From Hymenobacter jejuensis (lineage in GTDB: Bacteria; Bacteroidota; Bacteroidia; Cytophagales; Hymenobacteraceae): a DNA stretch of 64,000 bases. Location: contig NZ_CP040896.1 in the NCBI RefSeq assembly GCF_006337165.1, forward strand, positions 4,650,001 through 4,714,000, given 5' to 3'. Both the position numbers and the translations under genes were made by a program. Shown here in pieces: positions 43,560 through 52,569 of the stretch. The notes under the pieces are model-generated. The model made no database searches and was not told where the DNA came from. It saw only the letters and a list, made by a program, of their open reading frames with translations. Position 1 is the first letter of the stretch. Each line of letters opens with the position of its first letter.

Positions 43560-45701
43560 ATGTCCGATCCAACTTCCCCGCAGGAAAGAATAAAGACCCT
43601 CACCCAGCGTCTGCATCACCTTAATTATCAATACTATCAGAACGACGTGTCGGAAGTTCCGGATCAGGAGTTCGACCACATGCTAGCAGAGCTTCAGGCC
43701 TTGGAAAAAGAATTCCCGGAGTTTGTGCTGCCCAATTCGCCCACCCAGCGCGTTGGGGGCACCGTCACCAAGCAGTTTCCGACGGCCTTGCACCGCTACC
43801 CCATGCTGTCGCTGGGCAACACCTACTCGGAGGCCGATCTGCGCGACTTCGACGAGCGGGTGAGCCGCGGCCTCGAAGGAGCCGAGTACACGTACGTGTG
43901 CGAAATGAAGTTCGACGGCGTGGCCATGAGCCTAACTTACGAAAACGGCGAACTCACCCAGGGCGTCACGCGCGGCGACGGTACCCGTGGCGACGTGGTT
44001 ACCAATAACGTACGCACAATCAAGAACTTACCCCTCCATCTGCGCCCGGCCCCAAACCAACCGACCGAGTTTGAGGTGCGCGGCGAGATCTTTATGCCCA
44101 TTACCGTTTTCGACGAACTGAACGCGGAGCGCGAGCAAAACGGCGAGGCTTTGCTGGCCAACCCCCGCAATGCTGCTAGTGGCACCCTCAAGCTTCAAGA
44201 TTCGGCGATGGTGGCCGCACGACGGCTGCGATTTTTTGCGTACAGCTTTCTGAGCAGCGGCCGCACCTTCCCCACGCACAGCGCGTCGCTGGAAGCCCTG
44301 AAAGCCTGGGGGTTGCCGGTGTCGGATACGTGGCGCCTGTGCCATTCCATCAACGAGGTGCTGGACTTTGTGCATCACTGGGAAAAGAAGCGCTTCGAGC
44401 TGCCCGTGGCCACCGACGGCATCGTGATCAAGGTCGATGACCTGCGTCAGCAGGAAGTTCTGGGCTTCACCTCGAAGAGTCCGCGGTGGGCCATTGCTTA
44501 TAAATACCCGGCCGAAAAAGCCCGTACGCGCCTCAATTCCATTCAATACCAAGTGGGGCGTACCGGCGCCGTGACGCCAGTAGCCATGCTTACGCCCGTG
44601 CCGCTGGCCGGAACGGTGGTAAAACGGGCTTCCGTACACAACGCCAACCAGATAGCTGCCCTCGACTTGCGCATCGGCGACATGGTGTTTGTGGAGAAGG
44701 GCGGCGAAATCATTCCTAAAATCACGGGGGTTGACCTCACCGCTCGCCCGGCCGACAGCGAACCGATCAAGTACCCCACCGAGTGCCCGGCTTGCGGCAC
44801 GCCGCTCATACGCCCCGAAGGCGAAGCGCACTTCCGCTGCCCCAACGACGAAGGATGCCCGCCGCAATTGAAAGCAAAGCTCGAACACTACGTTTCCCGT
44901 AAAGCCTTGAATATCGATGGATTGGGAACCGAAACGGTGGGTCGCTTCTTCGACTTGGGGTTGGTCCGGACGCCGGCCGACATTTATGACCTCACCGCCG
45001 CTACGCTGACGGGCCTAGAGCGGCTGGGCGAAAAATCCATCAACAACCTGCTCAAAGGCGTCGAGGCCAGCAAGCAAGTTCCGTTTGATCGGGTGCTGTT
45101 TGGGTTGGGCATTCGCTATGTGGGCGAAACGGTGGCCGAAAAGTTGGCTGCGCATTACCGCACCATCGATGCCATGGCAGCCGCCTCAGCCGGCGAGCTC
45201 GCCGCTACGCCCGAAGTGGGCGGCGTAATTGCCGAATCGCTGGCCGAATGGTTTTCCGACGCCAACAACCGCGAGCTAATTGAGCGGCTGCGCGCGGCGG
45301 GCGTGCAGCTTGCCCTGACCGGCGAGCCGCCCCGTGCCCAAAGCGACCGGTTGGCCGGCCTCACCTTTGTGTTGTCAGGTGTATTTGAGCAGCACAGCCG
45401 CGAAGAGCTGCAACACCTGATTCAGCAGCACGGCGGCAAGATAACGGGCTCTATCAGCAAGAAGCTCAGTTACTTAGTAGCCGGCGACAAAATGGGCCCT
45501 GCCAAACGCGAGAAAGCTACCGAACTGAAAGTGCCCATCATCAGCGAAACCGATTTGCTGGCCATGATTCCTTCTGACCTCGAAGCCGAAGACGATGTTG
45601 CCGGCGCTGATGCCGATACCCTTTCCCTGACTGGCGACCCAACACTAACTGCACCTGCCGATTCTGCCGCCGAACCGGGCAAGCAGGGTTCGTTATTCTA
45701 G
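43560..45701 (+). CDS. ligA: NAD-dependent DNA ligase LigA
   Basis: A 713-residue replicative ligase. The adenylated lysine is Lys117 in CEMKFDG, the NAD-binding domain Ia precedes it, and the OB fold follows. The four-cysteine zinc finger (CPACG, then CPNDEGC) is present. The helix-hairpin-helix region (LERLGEKSINNLLKGVE, RYVGETVAEKLAAHY) and a BRCT domain (LAGLTFVLSGVFEQHSREEL) complete the layout. The ATG at 43560 is used. An acidic, disordered tail follows the BRCT domain. Confidence 0.97.
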   Translation: MSDPTSPQERIKTLTQRLHHLNYQYYQNDVSEVPDQEFDHMLAELQALEKEFPEFVLPNSPTQRVGGTVTKQFPTALHRYPMLSLGNTYSEADLRDFDERVSRGLEGAEYTYVCEMKFDGVAMSLTYENGELTQGVTRGDGTRGDVVTNNVRTIKNLPLHLRPAPNQPTEFEVRGEIFMPITVFDELNAEREQNGEALLANPRNAASGTLKLQDSAMVAARRLRFFAYSFLSSGRTFPTHSASLEALKAWGLPVSDTWRLCHSINEVLDFVHHWEKKRFELPVATDGIVIKVDDLRQQEVLGFTSKSPRWAIAYKYPAEKARTRLNSIQYQVGRTGAVTPVAMLTPVPLAGTVVKRASVHNANQIAALDLRIGDMVFVEKGGEIIPKITGVDLTARPADSEPIKYPTECPACGTPLIRPEGEAHFRCPNDEGCPPQLKAKLEHYVSRKALNIDGLGTETVGRFFDLGLVRTPADIYDLTAATLTGLERLGEKSINNLLKGVEASKQVPFDRVLFGLGIRYVGETVAEKLAAHYRTIDAMAAASAGELAATPEVGGVIAESLAEWFSDANNRELIERLRAAGVQLALTGEPPRAQSDRLAGLTFVLSGVFEQHSREELQHLIQQHGGKITGSISKKLSYLVAGDKMGPAKREKATELKVPIISETDLLAMIPSDLEAEDDVAGADADTLSLTGDPTLTAPADSAAEPGKQGSLF

Positions 45702-45724
45702 GCATTTGCCTTAAAAGTAGAGTA

Positions 45725-45771
45725 CTCCGGTCGTTCGCACCTTTGACGTGAACGGCCGGAGCAACTTTTTT
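45725..45771. terminator. Bidirectional terminator
   Basis: Arms CTCCGGTCGTTC and GAACGGCCGGAG with a T run on the plus side. It serves ligA and the convergent glycoside hydrolase gene. Confidence 0.85.
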
Positions 45772-45775
45772 ATGC

Positions 45776-45800
45776 AAATAGCTGACAATCAATTATTTAG
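45776..45800. repeat. AT-rich palindrome copy 7 (overlaps a stop codon)
   Basis: Core CTGACAATCAA with arms AAATAG and AATTATTTAG. It overlaps the TGA stop of the glycoside hydrolase gene and encodes its last residues; the terminator follows. Confidence 0.65.
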
Positions 45801-47144
45801 TAATTTACCCACGTAAAAAGGCACGTTAGCCGTTCCGATACTGCCTTGGTCATCCGCGACCGTCACCATCAAACGATAGGGGCCCGCTTTGGCCGGCGTT
45901 CGGATGGTAGCACTCAAGCCTTCGGAGGCTTGCACCGCGTTGGGCACCGGCAGGGGCGCTGTATGCAGCTCCGCCGGCTCGATGGAAAGCGCAGGCTGGT
46001 CGTAGTCGGGCACAACGCTCCACCGGATCGTGAGCGGGTCGTTTTCGGGGTCGAAAGCGGTAATGGTGGCCTGATACGGTGTATTGGGCTTCAGGATAAT
46101 ATTCTCAGTATCAATCTTTTTGTTTAGGCTGACTGTTCCGATATACGGGGAGCGGTTGGCAGGATAGCGCCCGGTCCAGAGATGTTGCATCTCGTCGGCC
46201 AGCGCAGTTTTTTGCCCCGTCGCCGAAAACGTGCTAAACCACGACGATGTGTATTCCTGCTTTTGGCCCCAGTAAAACACGTACGAGCCCAAGCAGCGCG
46301 GATTGTTGGCGATGACGTTTTCGTAATTGAGGCGCACAAACTCGGCCTTGGCGGAGCTGCTCTGCTCAAAAGCCGTCTTCCACTCCGCCGCCTGCGATTC
46401 CCAGTAGCCCGCCGCTCCAAATTCCGTGATCAGGTACGGACCATCCCACCCGTTGCGCTCAAATTTCAGCGGCACTTTATACAGATTCCGGAAGGCGTTG
46501 GTGGCAATAATATCGATACTAGGGCAGGTTTTGCGCATCAAGGCAAAGTCGCGCAGCGCCGACGAAAGCACCAGCACAGTCGGGTGGTTGGGGTCGAGTT
46601 CGTGCACCATGCGGGCCACTTCTTCTACGGCCTCCCACACCTGCACGCGGCCCTTCGAAGTGTTGTCGAGCTCGTTGCTGACGCCCCACATCAACAAGGC
46701 GGGGTGGTTGCGGTACCGCAGCACCTGCTCACGCAGTTCGGCTAGTTGGCGTTTGACAGCCACCTTATCGTAATAATCGAAGCCCTGCTGCCCCGTGCCC
46801 ATCCACAGGCCCAAGGTCACTTTCAGTTGATTGCGTTCGGCCTTATCGAGCAACGTGCTGGCATAGTCGGTGCTCCACAAACGCACCGAATTGCCGCCGG
46901 CTTTGTGCAGCAAATCATAATGCTCATAACCAGCCGCTCCTTTTATCTGAAAAGGTTTTCCATTACACAGCAACTGAAAGCCCTTAGCTGTGCGCGCCAC
47001 TTTCACAACCACCGGCAAATTTTGCTTGCTTGCAACCTCGCGGGGGTCAGCTTCGCTCACTTCTGACACGGTATTTGCACTTTGGCAAGTCAGCAAGCTG
47101 AGGCTTATCCCACACAGAGTGAGCAGATTATGCAGCGCTATCAT
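45789..47144 (-). CDS. Glycoside hydrolase lipoprotein (GH2/GH5-like TIM barrel)
   Basis: A 451-residue lipoprotein: a signal with LLTC at its end, then a TIM-barrel domain. An NE pair is visible in WGVSNELD (Glu158, acid/base) and a nucleophile in YLITEFGAAG (Glu242), the GH clan A arrangement. Early KGAAGYEHY, GGNSVRLW and later GSYVFYWGQKQEYTSSWF resemble GH2-type barrels. A C-terminal Ig-like beta domain (ITAFDPENDPLTIRWSV) follows. It sits head to head with the GT2-GH26-like synthase gene, sharing the 47145-47318 promoter region. A role in trimming or processing the synthase product is inference. Confidence 0.82.
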   Translation of the reverse strand: MIALHNLLTLCGISLSLLTCQSANTVSEVSEADPREVASKQNLPVVVKVARTAKGFQLLCNGKPFQIKGAAGYEHYDLLHKAGGNSVRLWSTDYASTLLDKAERNQLKVTLGLWMGTGQQGFDYYDKVAVKRQLAELREQVLRYRNHPALLMWGVSNELDNTSKGRVQVWEAVEEVARMVHELDPNHPTVLVLSSALRDFALMRKTCPSIDIIATNAFRNLYKVPLKFERNGWDGPYLITEFGAAGYWESQAAEWKTAFEQSSSAKAEFVRLNYENVIANNPRCLGSYVFYWGQKQEYTSSWFSTFSATGQKTALADEMQHLWTGRYPANRSPYIGTVSLNKKIDTENIILKPNTPYQATITAFDPENDPLTIRWSVVPDYDQPALSIEPAELHTAPLPVPNAVQASEGLSATIRTPAKAGPYRLMVTVADDQGSIGTANVPFYVGKLLNN

Positions 47145-47318
47145 GGAGAGTATTCTTCTTAGGCAGAGTAATGCAAATTAAAACCTGATAAAGTTATATC
47201 TTAATTTCGATTATTACTATTTTTACGCTACTTTGTATACGGATTGCTCTGTGTATGTATGGAGAATCAAGTGGTTAATACTATTGTAAAGCTCTGAAGG
47301 ACAGCTATTTTAAATTAC

Positions 47319-49874
47319 GTGGCAATGCCATTAACAGAACTATCGGCTCGAATGAACTTGGCAAAGCCCCTTGCTTCTGTTCCTCAAATCCAATCCCGAA
47401 ATGCGTCGGGCCTACGGGTCATGCATTTTTTGGTGGTCACAGGGATGCTGCTGCTAATCAACTTTCTGTGGTGGTTTTGCGATAAGCAACACATCGGCTA
47501 TGCCCCACTTTTCTGGCTTCTGACCCTGTCCATGGGCTTTAAGCTTCTGCGCATGGTGCACGAGTGGGTGCACTACTGCGGGGTAAGCGAACCGGTGCGC
47601 CCCGACGCGGCGCCGGTCGTAGTGAAGCAGCACCGTTTTACCGTCGATGTACTCACCACGGCCTGCCCCGGCGAGCCGCTGGCAATGTTCGAGAAGACGC
47701 TGCGGGCGATGCAAGCCATTACCTACCCGCATACCAGCTACCTCTGCGACGAAGGCGACGACCCCGTGCTGCGCCGGCTTTGCGCCGAGCTGGGCGTTGT
47801 TCACGTCACGCGACAGGTTAAAGTTGACGCCAAAGCAGGCAACATCAACAACGCCCTGCGCCAGGCGACGGGCGAGCTGTGCGTGGTGCTCGACCCCGAC
47901 CACGTGCCCACACCCGATTTTCTGGACCGGGTGGTGCCTTATTTTATTGATCCGAAAGTGGGCTTTACGCAGGTTGTGCAAGCTTATGGTAATCAAGCAG
48001 ATAGCTTAATTGCCCAAGGTGCTGCCGAGCAGACGTACCATTTCTACGGCCCTCTGATGATGGGGATGAATCGTTTCGGTACGGCCTTGGCCATTGGAGC
48101 CAACTGCACTTTCCGACGCACTGCGCTTGACTCCATCGGTGGGCACGCACCCGGTCTGACGGAGGATATGCACACGGCGATGCGTCTGCACGCCCACGGC
48201 TGGCAAAGCGTGTATGTGCCCGAAGTGCTCAGCCGCGGCTTAGTTCCTTCTTCGCTGGCCTCGTTTTATGCCCAGCAACTCAAATGGTCGCGCGGCGCCT
48301 TCGACCTGCTGTTTCGCGTCTATCCGCGCTTATTCAGCCGTCTTACTTGGAGCCAGAAGCTCCACTATGCTACCCTGCCACTTTATTTTTTGGCGGGGGT
48401 CATTACCCTGATCGATCTGGTAGTGCCGGGTATTGCGCTGCTTATCGGACGGTTTCCATGGTCGATTGAGATGACCGGTTTCGCGGCGCATTTTCTACCG
48501 CTGGTTGCTATCGCCTTGGTAATCAGACTGTATTCCCAAAGGTGGCTACGCGATCCGCGAGAAGTGGGCCTGCACCTAGTAGGCGGATTTCTGCGAGCGG
48601 GCACATGGTGGGTCTACACGGTGGGCTTTGTGTATGCTATTCTGGGCATCAAGGTGCCGTATATTCCTACACCCAAGGAAAGCGCGCTGCCCAACGAGTG
48701 GCGTGTTTCGGCCCCCAATATTGCGGCAGGCTTGCTCAACTTGTTGGTGGTTCTCACGTTGACGCACGAGGATCGCCATAATGTGTATTCGTTGGCTATG
48801 ACGGCCTTTTGCTTGTTCAACGCGGCTTCCATTTTTGCGTCTGTCGGCCTTGGCTTGCATCGTGTGCACCTTTCCCTGGCGCGGCTCGCAACCCGGGTGT
48901 CGGAATTACAGATAGCTGGCCGCGTGCTCGGCTTGCTGCAAGCGGCCAACGACGGAGCGAAAGCCTTACTGCGGCGCCCCGCAGTGGCCGCAACTTCGGC
49001 CGTCATGATTATGGGGTTGATGCTTACGGGCACCTTGGCGTTGCATTGGCATGCAAATCAGTACGTTGAATCGCCCACCAACTGGGCCTTGGATGGCGGG
49101 CCTACGCTTCACACAGGGATTGCGCTAAATCTAAAAGCCCATTCAGCAGCCTGGCAACCCGTCACAACTCGTCCCGACGTGGTAGCACTGGCTATTTCCG
49201 TATCCCCTTCCCCCGACTCCGTTACCTCCTTCCCAACCGATTGGGTGCGCAGCCAGCTTACGAATGAGCAAGTACCATTACTAACCTTTTCCTTAGGCAC
49301 TGCCACCGCTCCTATCACTCCCGGTTCTGTGGCTCTTGGCCAGCTAGATGCATATTGGGACCATTGTTTGCAAGCCCTGCAAAGCCTGCAGCGGCCCGTC
49401 CTGATCCGGTTGGCTTGGGACCCTGCCTTGCGCACCCAATCCCCTGCTATTACGTCCGCAGCCAGCATCAAGGCTTGGCGCCATGTGGTGGAGCGCTGTA
49501 GGCGCGGCAAAGACTCCAATATTCTCTGGGTGTGGGATGCGCCTGCCCAGCCAGATTCTATGCGGTTTTACTACCCCGGCGAACGCTACGTCGATTGGGT
49601 AAGCATAGACTGTTCCAAACCATTTCGCAACGAACGCCCTGCCTCCGATTCTCTGGCGGCCCTGCAAACCCGCTACGAGCAGTTTCGAGCAAGCATCGCA
49701 CAATGCGAAGATTTGCATGGCAAGCCCGTACTGGTAGTTGGCCCTGCCATCAGACCGGACCGGTTGGGCCAGCAAACGCAAACCCTCGGCAAATCTTATC
49801 CAGAAATTAAGGCTGCCATTTTTGGCACTACGCCTATTTTTGAGCCCGTCTTAGCCACAAGTATAAATAATTGA
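47319..49874 (+). CDS. GT2 polysaccharide synthase fused to a GH26-like domain
   Basis: An 851-residue membrane protein. Two N-terminal spans (about 34-53, 61-80) precede a GT2 catalytic domain of cellulose-synthase type: CDEGDD (143-148), LDPDHVP (191-197), TED (281-283) and QQLKW (319-323, a QxxRW variant). A membrane block (about 350-510) follows and one more span (558-577). The C-terminal 270 residues look like a GH26 mannanase-type barrel (RPVLIRLAWDP, WRHVVERCRRGKDSNILWVW, FYYPGERYVDWVSID). The usual His-Glu-x-Asn acid/base segment reads LAWDP, and no clear nucleophile is visible near KPVLVVGPA. The barrel is probably extracytoplasmic and catalytically dead. The ATG at 47319 or the one eleven codons later could start it. 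Confidence 0.85.
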   Translation: MAMPLTELSARMNLAKPLASVPQIQSRNASGLRVMHFLVVTGMLLLINFLWWFCDKQHIGYAPLFWLLTLSMGFKLLRMVHEWVHYCGVSEPVRPDAAPVVVKQHRFTVDVLTTACPGEPLAMFEKTLRAMQAITYPHTSYLCDEGDDPVLRRLCAELGVVHVTRQVKVDAKAGNINNALRQATGELCVVLDPDHVPTPDFLDRVVPYFIDPKVGFTQVVQAYGNQADSLIAQGAAEQTYHFYGPLMMGMNRFGTALAIGANCTFRRTALDSIGGHAPGLTEDMHTAMRLHAHGWQSVYVPEVLSRGLVPSSLASFYAQQLKWSRGAFDLLFRVYPRLFSRLTWSQKLHYATLPLYFLAGVITLIDLVVPGIALLIGRFPWSIEMTGFAAHFLPLVAIALVIRLYSQRWLRDPREVGLHLVGGFLRAGTWWVYTVGFVYAILGIKVPYIPTPKESALPNEWRVSAPNIAAGLLNLLVVLTLTHEDRHNVYSLAMTAFCLFNAASIFASVGLGLHRVHLSLARLATRVSELQIAGRVLGLLQAANDGAKALLRRPAVAATSAVMIMGLMLTGTLALHWHANQYVESPTNWALDGGPTLHTGIALNLKAHSAAWQPVTTRPDVVALAISVSPSPDSVTSFPTDWVRSQLTNEQVPLLTFSLGTATAPITPGSVALGQLDAYWDHCLQALQSLQRPVLIRLAWDPALRTQSPAITSAASIKAWRHVVERCRRGKDSNILWVWDAPAQPDSMRFYYPGERYVDWVSIDCSKPFRNERPASDSLAALQTRYEQFRASIAQCEDLHGKPVLVVGPAIRPDRLGQQTQTLGKSYPEIKAAIFGTTPIFEPVLATSINN

Positions 49875-49890
49875 TATTCAACAACTTGCA
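49862..49890. repeat. AT-rich palindrome copy 8 (overlaps a stop codon)
   Basis: Core TTGATATTCAA with left arm TATAAATAATTG and a decayed right arm. It encodes the last residues (INN) and the stop of the synthase gene, and is followed at once by a terminator. Confidence 0.6.
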
Positions 49891-49938
49891 CAAGGGCGGT
49901 GGCCGGGCACTTCAAGTGCTTCCGGCTCACCGCCCTTG
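49891..49938 (+). terminator. Terminator after the synthase gene
   Basis: Arms CAAGGGCGGTGGCCGG and CCGGCTCACCGCCCTTG (one bulge) enclose an inner GCAC/GTGC stem. Confidence 0.8.
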
Positions 49939-49939
49939 T

Positions 49940-50438
49940 GTCTTATCCTTATCCAACTTATCCCACCCGCATTTCCCTACTCAAAAGCTGAACCACCTGT
50001 TTGTAGTCGGAAGAACAACGAAGTTAACAACTCTCTAGTCCTGAATTAATACAATTATATATTCTTCTAATATCAATTGCTATAATAAGCGCCTACCTCG
50101 GTAATAAACTATAATTGCTTAAGCAGGCTACCTCACTTATAAAAAATTTATACGAACGACAAACTGTGATTTTAATAATACGGCATTCTCATCAACGCTA
50201 ATCTCATCATGTAACTTTTTAGCTGTATAAGACTTTTCATCAGTTAACAAGTATCCCAAAAATTATTTCTTAAATGCTAAATCCAAGGCCAATGACCTGA
50301 AAATCATCCAAAACAGGATGATGCAAATATTATATTTTAACATTCTGAATCTGTTCTTAAAATCTTTGAAGAATGTTCATATTTTAATAATGACAGCTAT
50401 GCTATAATATTGAGCCTGAAAACAATAAGGGTTCAAGC
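49940..50438. other. AT-rich 500-base gap upstream of the beta-helix gene
   Basis: Composition is far more AT-rich than the rest of the window, with long runs such as TTATAAAAAATTTATA and no ORF I would support. It probably holds the regulatory region of the downstream gene. A possible signature of transferred DNA or of nucleoid-protein binding is discussed in the findings. Confidence 0.5.
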
Positions 50439-52334
50439 ATGAAGATACAGCTACATTTTCTCTTACTTTTCACTTTCCTTTTTTCCTACCGTGCGCAAGC
50501 AACTACGTATTACGTAAGTGCAAATGGCAATGATAAGGGCGCTGGCACTTCTGTCGCGACGGCGTGGCAAACGATTGAGCGGGTAACCACTGCCAGCTTG
50601 CACGCTGGCGACCGCGTCCTGTTTGAAGGGAACCGAACCTTTATGGGTAGTATTTATCTAGGGAGCAAAATTCAGGGAACGAAAGCCCAGCCTATTGTGA
50701 TTAGTTCCTACGGTAAAAGCCGCGCCACCATTGCCAGCGGCAAATCGTCTGGGTTCTACGCCTACAACGTCGGCGGAATTGAGTTACGGAGCCTAAATTT
50801 TGTGGGCTCCGGTCGCCTTTCCAATACCGAATCTGGTGTTACTTTTTACCTCGACTCCGCTAATACGCACCTCAATCATCTGGTGCTCGACAGCTTAGAT
50901 GTTAGTGGTTACCGCTCTGGCGGAATTTCAATTGGTAGCTGGAATGGCGCAAGCGGGTACGATAATGTCCGGGTCACCAATAGCTCAGCCCATGCAAATG
51001 GCGATTCAGGTATATCCTCATATTCTGAGCTTCTCAATGCCCACCACAACTGGTACATCGGTGCTTGCAAGGCTTATGACAATTCAGGCCGTGCTGATGT
51101 AACGTATACCAATACGGGTAGCGGTATTGTAATTGCTGGCGTAGACGGTGGCTTGGTTGAACATTGCGAAGCCTACAACAATGGCTGGCTCAATGCAAAC
51201 CCCGGCGGTGGCCCAGTTGGTATCTGGGGGTACTGCTGCAACAATTTAGTGATTCAGGAATGCGAGTCACATCACAACCATTCGGGCACCGCACACGATG
51301 GCGGCGGCTTTGATTTGGATGGTGGCTGCACCAACTCAATCTTACAATACAACTATTCTCACGACAACGAAGGCGCCGGCTACTTGCTAGCTCAGTACTA
51401 CGGGGCCCCCGAATTTCACGATATAACCATTCGCTACAATATAAGCGAAAACGATGCTCGTCGCTACAACCAAGGAGCTATTATGCTGTGGTCGTCTGGA
51501 TCGAACGGAGGAATTCAACGAGCCAATATCCACAACAATACTGTTTTCGTAACTCCGGCTGCCGACGGCTCTACTCCTAAAGCCATTTCTATCATTAGCG
51601 GCGACGTCTCTGAGATCGCTTTCACCAACAACGTGTTGCAAACAACTGGTGGGTTGCCGATAGTATCTTCCCAGACTACGCAAGGCGTGCGTTTCCAAGG
51701 CAACTGTTACTGGGGCACCGACCAGGCGCTGACGCTGCAATGGGGAGGAAGCACTTTCAACTCACTTACTGAGTGGCGGACTGCTTCTGGGCAGGAACAT
51801 GTTGGCGGCCACGCAGTTGGCTTCGACATCGACCCTAAGTTCACAGCGCCCGGCTCGGGTGGCACGCTGAACCGTTCTCCTAATTCGGCCTTAGCAGCTT
51901 ATGTATTACAGCCTACCTCGGCCCTGATCGGGGCGGCGCTTGACCTGAATGCGCTGTTTAGCTACTCGCCTGGCCCACGCGACTTCTACGGCACGCCTAC
52001 CCCGCAGGTAGGCCTGACGGGCAACGTTGGCGCTTACGAAAGCAACCGCGTTGTACAGGCAGCTCACAACTCTTCCACAACGCCAACGATTTGGTGCTCC
52101 GCTTATCCTAACCCTGTCCAGGACGCGTTGCATATCACGACCAACTCGCCAGCTTCTGGCTCGATCACGGTGCGCCTTTACGACGGGCTGGGCCGCTTGT
52201 GCCGCACACACACAGGCCGCTCTAACGACCTGCTCATTCCGGTAAGAGACTTGCAAGCGGGCAATTATTTCCTTCAGGTTGAAAGCGGTGCGCAGCGTTT
52301 CGGTCAAAAAGTAATCATTGGCTCTAGCCTATAA
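50439..52334 (+). CDS. Right-handed beta-helix protein with T9SS type A sorting domain
   Basis: A 631-residue secreted protein. The signal peptide is MKIQLHFLLLFTFLFSYRAQA. A parallel beta-helix follows with PbH1-type repeats (GIELRSLNFVGSG, GISIGSWNGASGYDNVRVTN, GIVIAGVDGGLVEHCEAYNN, NLVIQECESHHNHSG). The C-terminal 75 residues (WCSAYPNPVQDALHI to RFGQKVIIGSSL) are a T9SS sorting domain. The fold covers polysaccharide lyases, epimerases and binding proteins; I cannot assign catalytic residues. The gene is preceded by the AT-rich gap and has lower GC than its neighbours. Its place beside the synthase suggests it acts on an exopolysaccharide (inference). Confidence 0.85.
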   Translation: MKIQLHFLLLFTFLFSYRAQATTYYVSANGNDKGAGTSVATAWQTIERVTTASLHAGDRVLFEGNRTFMGSIYLGSKIQGTKAQPIVISSYGKSRATIASGKSSGFYAYNVGGIELRSLNFVGSGRLSNTESGVTFYLDSANTHLNHLVLDSLDVSGYRSGGISIGSWNGASGYDNVRVTNSSAHANGDSGISSYSELLNAHHNWYIGACKAYDNSGRADVTYTNTGSGIVIAGVDGGLVEHCEAYNNGWLNANPGGGPVGIWGYCCNNLVIQECESHHNHSGTAHDGGGFDLDGGCTNSILQYNYSHDNEGAGYLLAQYYGAPEFHDITIRYNISENDARRYNQGAIMLWSSGSNGGIQRANIHNNTVFVTPAADGSTPKAISIISGDVSEIAFTNNVLQTTGGLPIVSSQTTQGVRFQGNCYWGTDQALTLQWGGSTFNSLTEWRTASGQEHVGGHAVGFDIDPKFTAPGSGGTLNRSPNSALAAYVLQPTSALIGAALDLNALFSYSPGPRDFYGTPTPQVGLTGNVGAYESNRVVQAAHNSSTTPTIWCSAYPNPVQDALHITTNSPASGSITVRLYDGLGRLCRTHTGRSNDLLIPVRDLQAGNYFLQVESGAQRFGQKVIIGSSL

Positions 52335-52404
52335 GCTTCTCATACGCAACAGTTTATACATCATATTTTACAACACATTCTATATCAAGCATTTATCATT
52401 TATC

Positions 52405-52445
52405 AAAGAAGGCCCCGGCGCTTGCGCTGGGGCCTTCTTTTTTTA
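52405..52445 (+). terminator. Terminator after the beta-helix gene
   Basis: Arms AAAGAAGGCCCCGGCGC and GCGCTGGGGCCTTCTTT, then T-rich sequence. Confidence 0.9.
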
Positions 52446-52496
52446 TCCTGATTCGCTGAAGTATGCACTTCTAAAAAACAACAAGTATGAAGATGT

Positions 52497-52548
52497 GTAA
52501 AAGCTAAAAAGGCGCTTGGGAAGTCCTAGGTGCCTTTTTAGCTTTTAC
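52497..52548. terminator. Second hairpin between convergent genes
   Basis: Perfect 17-base arms GTAAAAGCTAAAAAGGC and GCCTTTTTAGCTTTTAC. It probably ends the deacetylase transcript on the minus strand. Confidence 0.75.
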
Positions 52549-52569
52549 AACGAGCTCTCTATCAATGCA

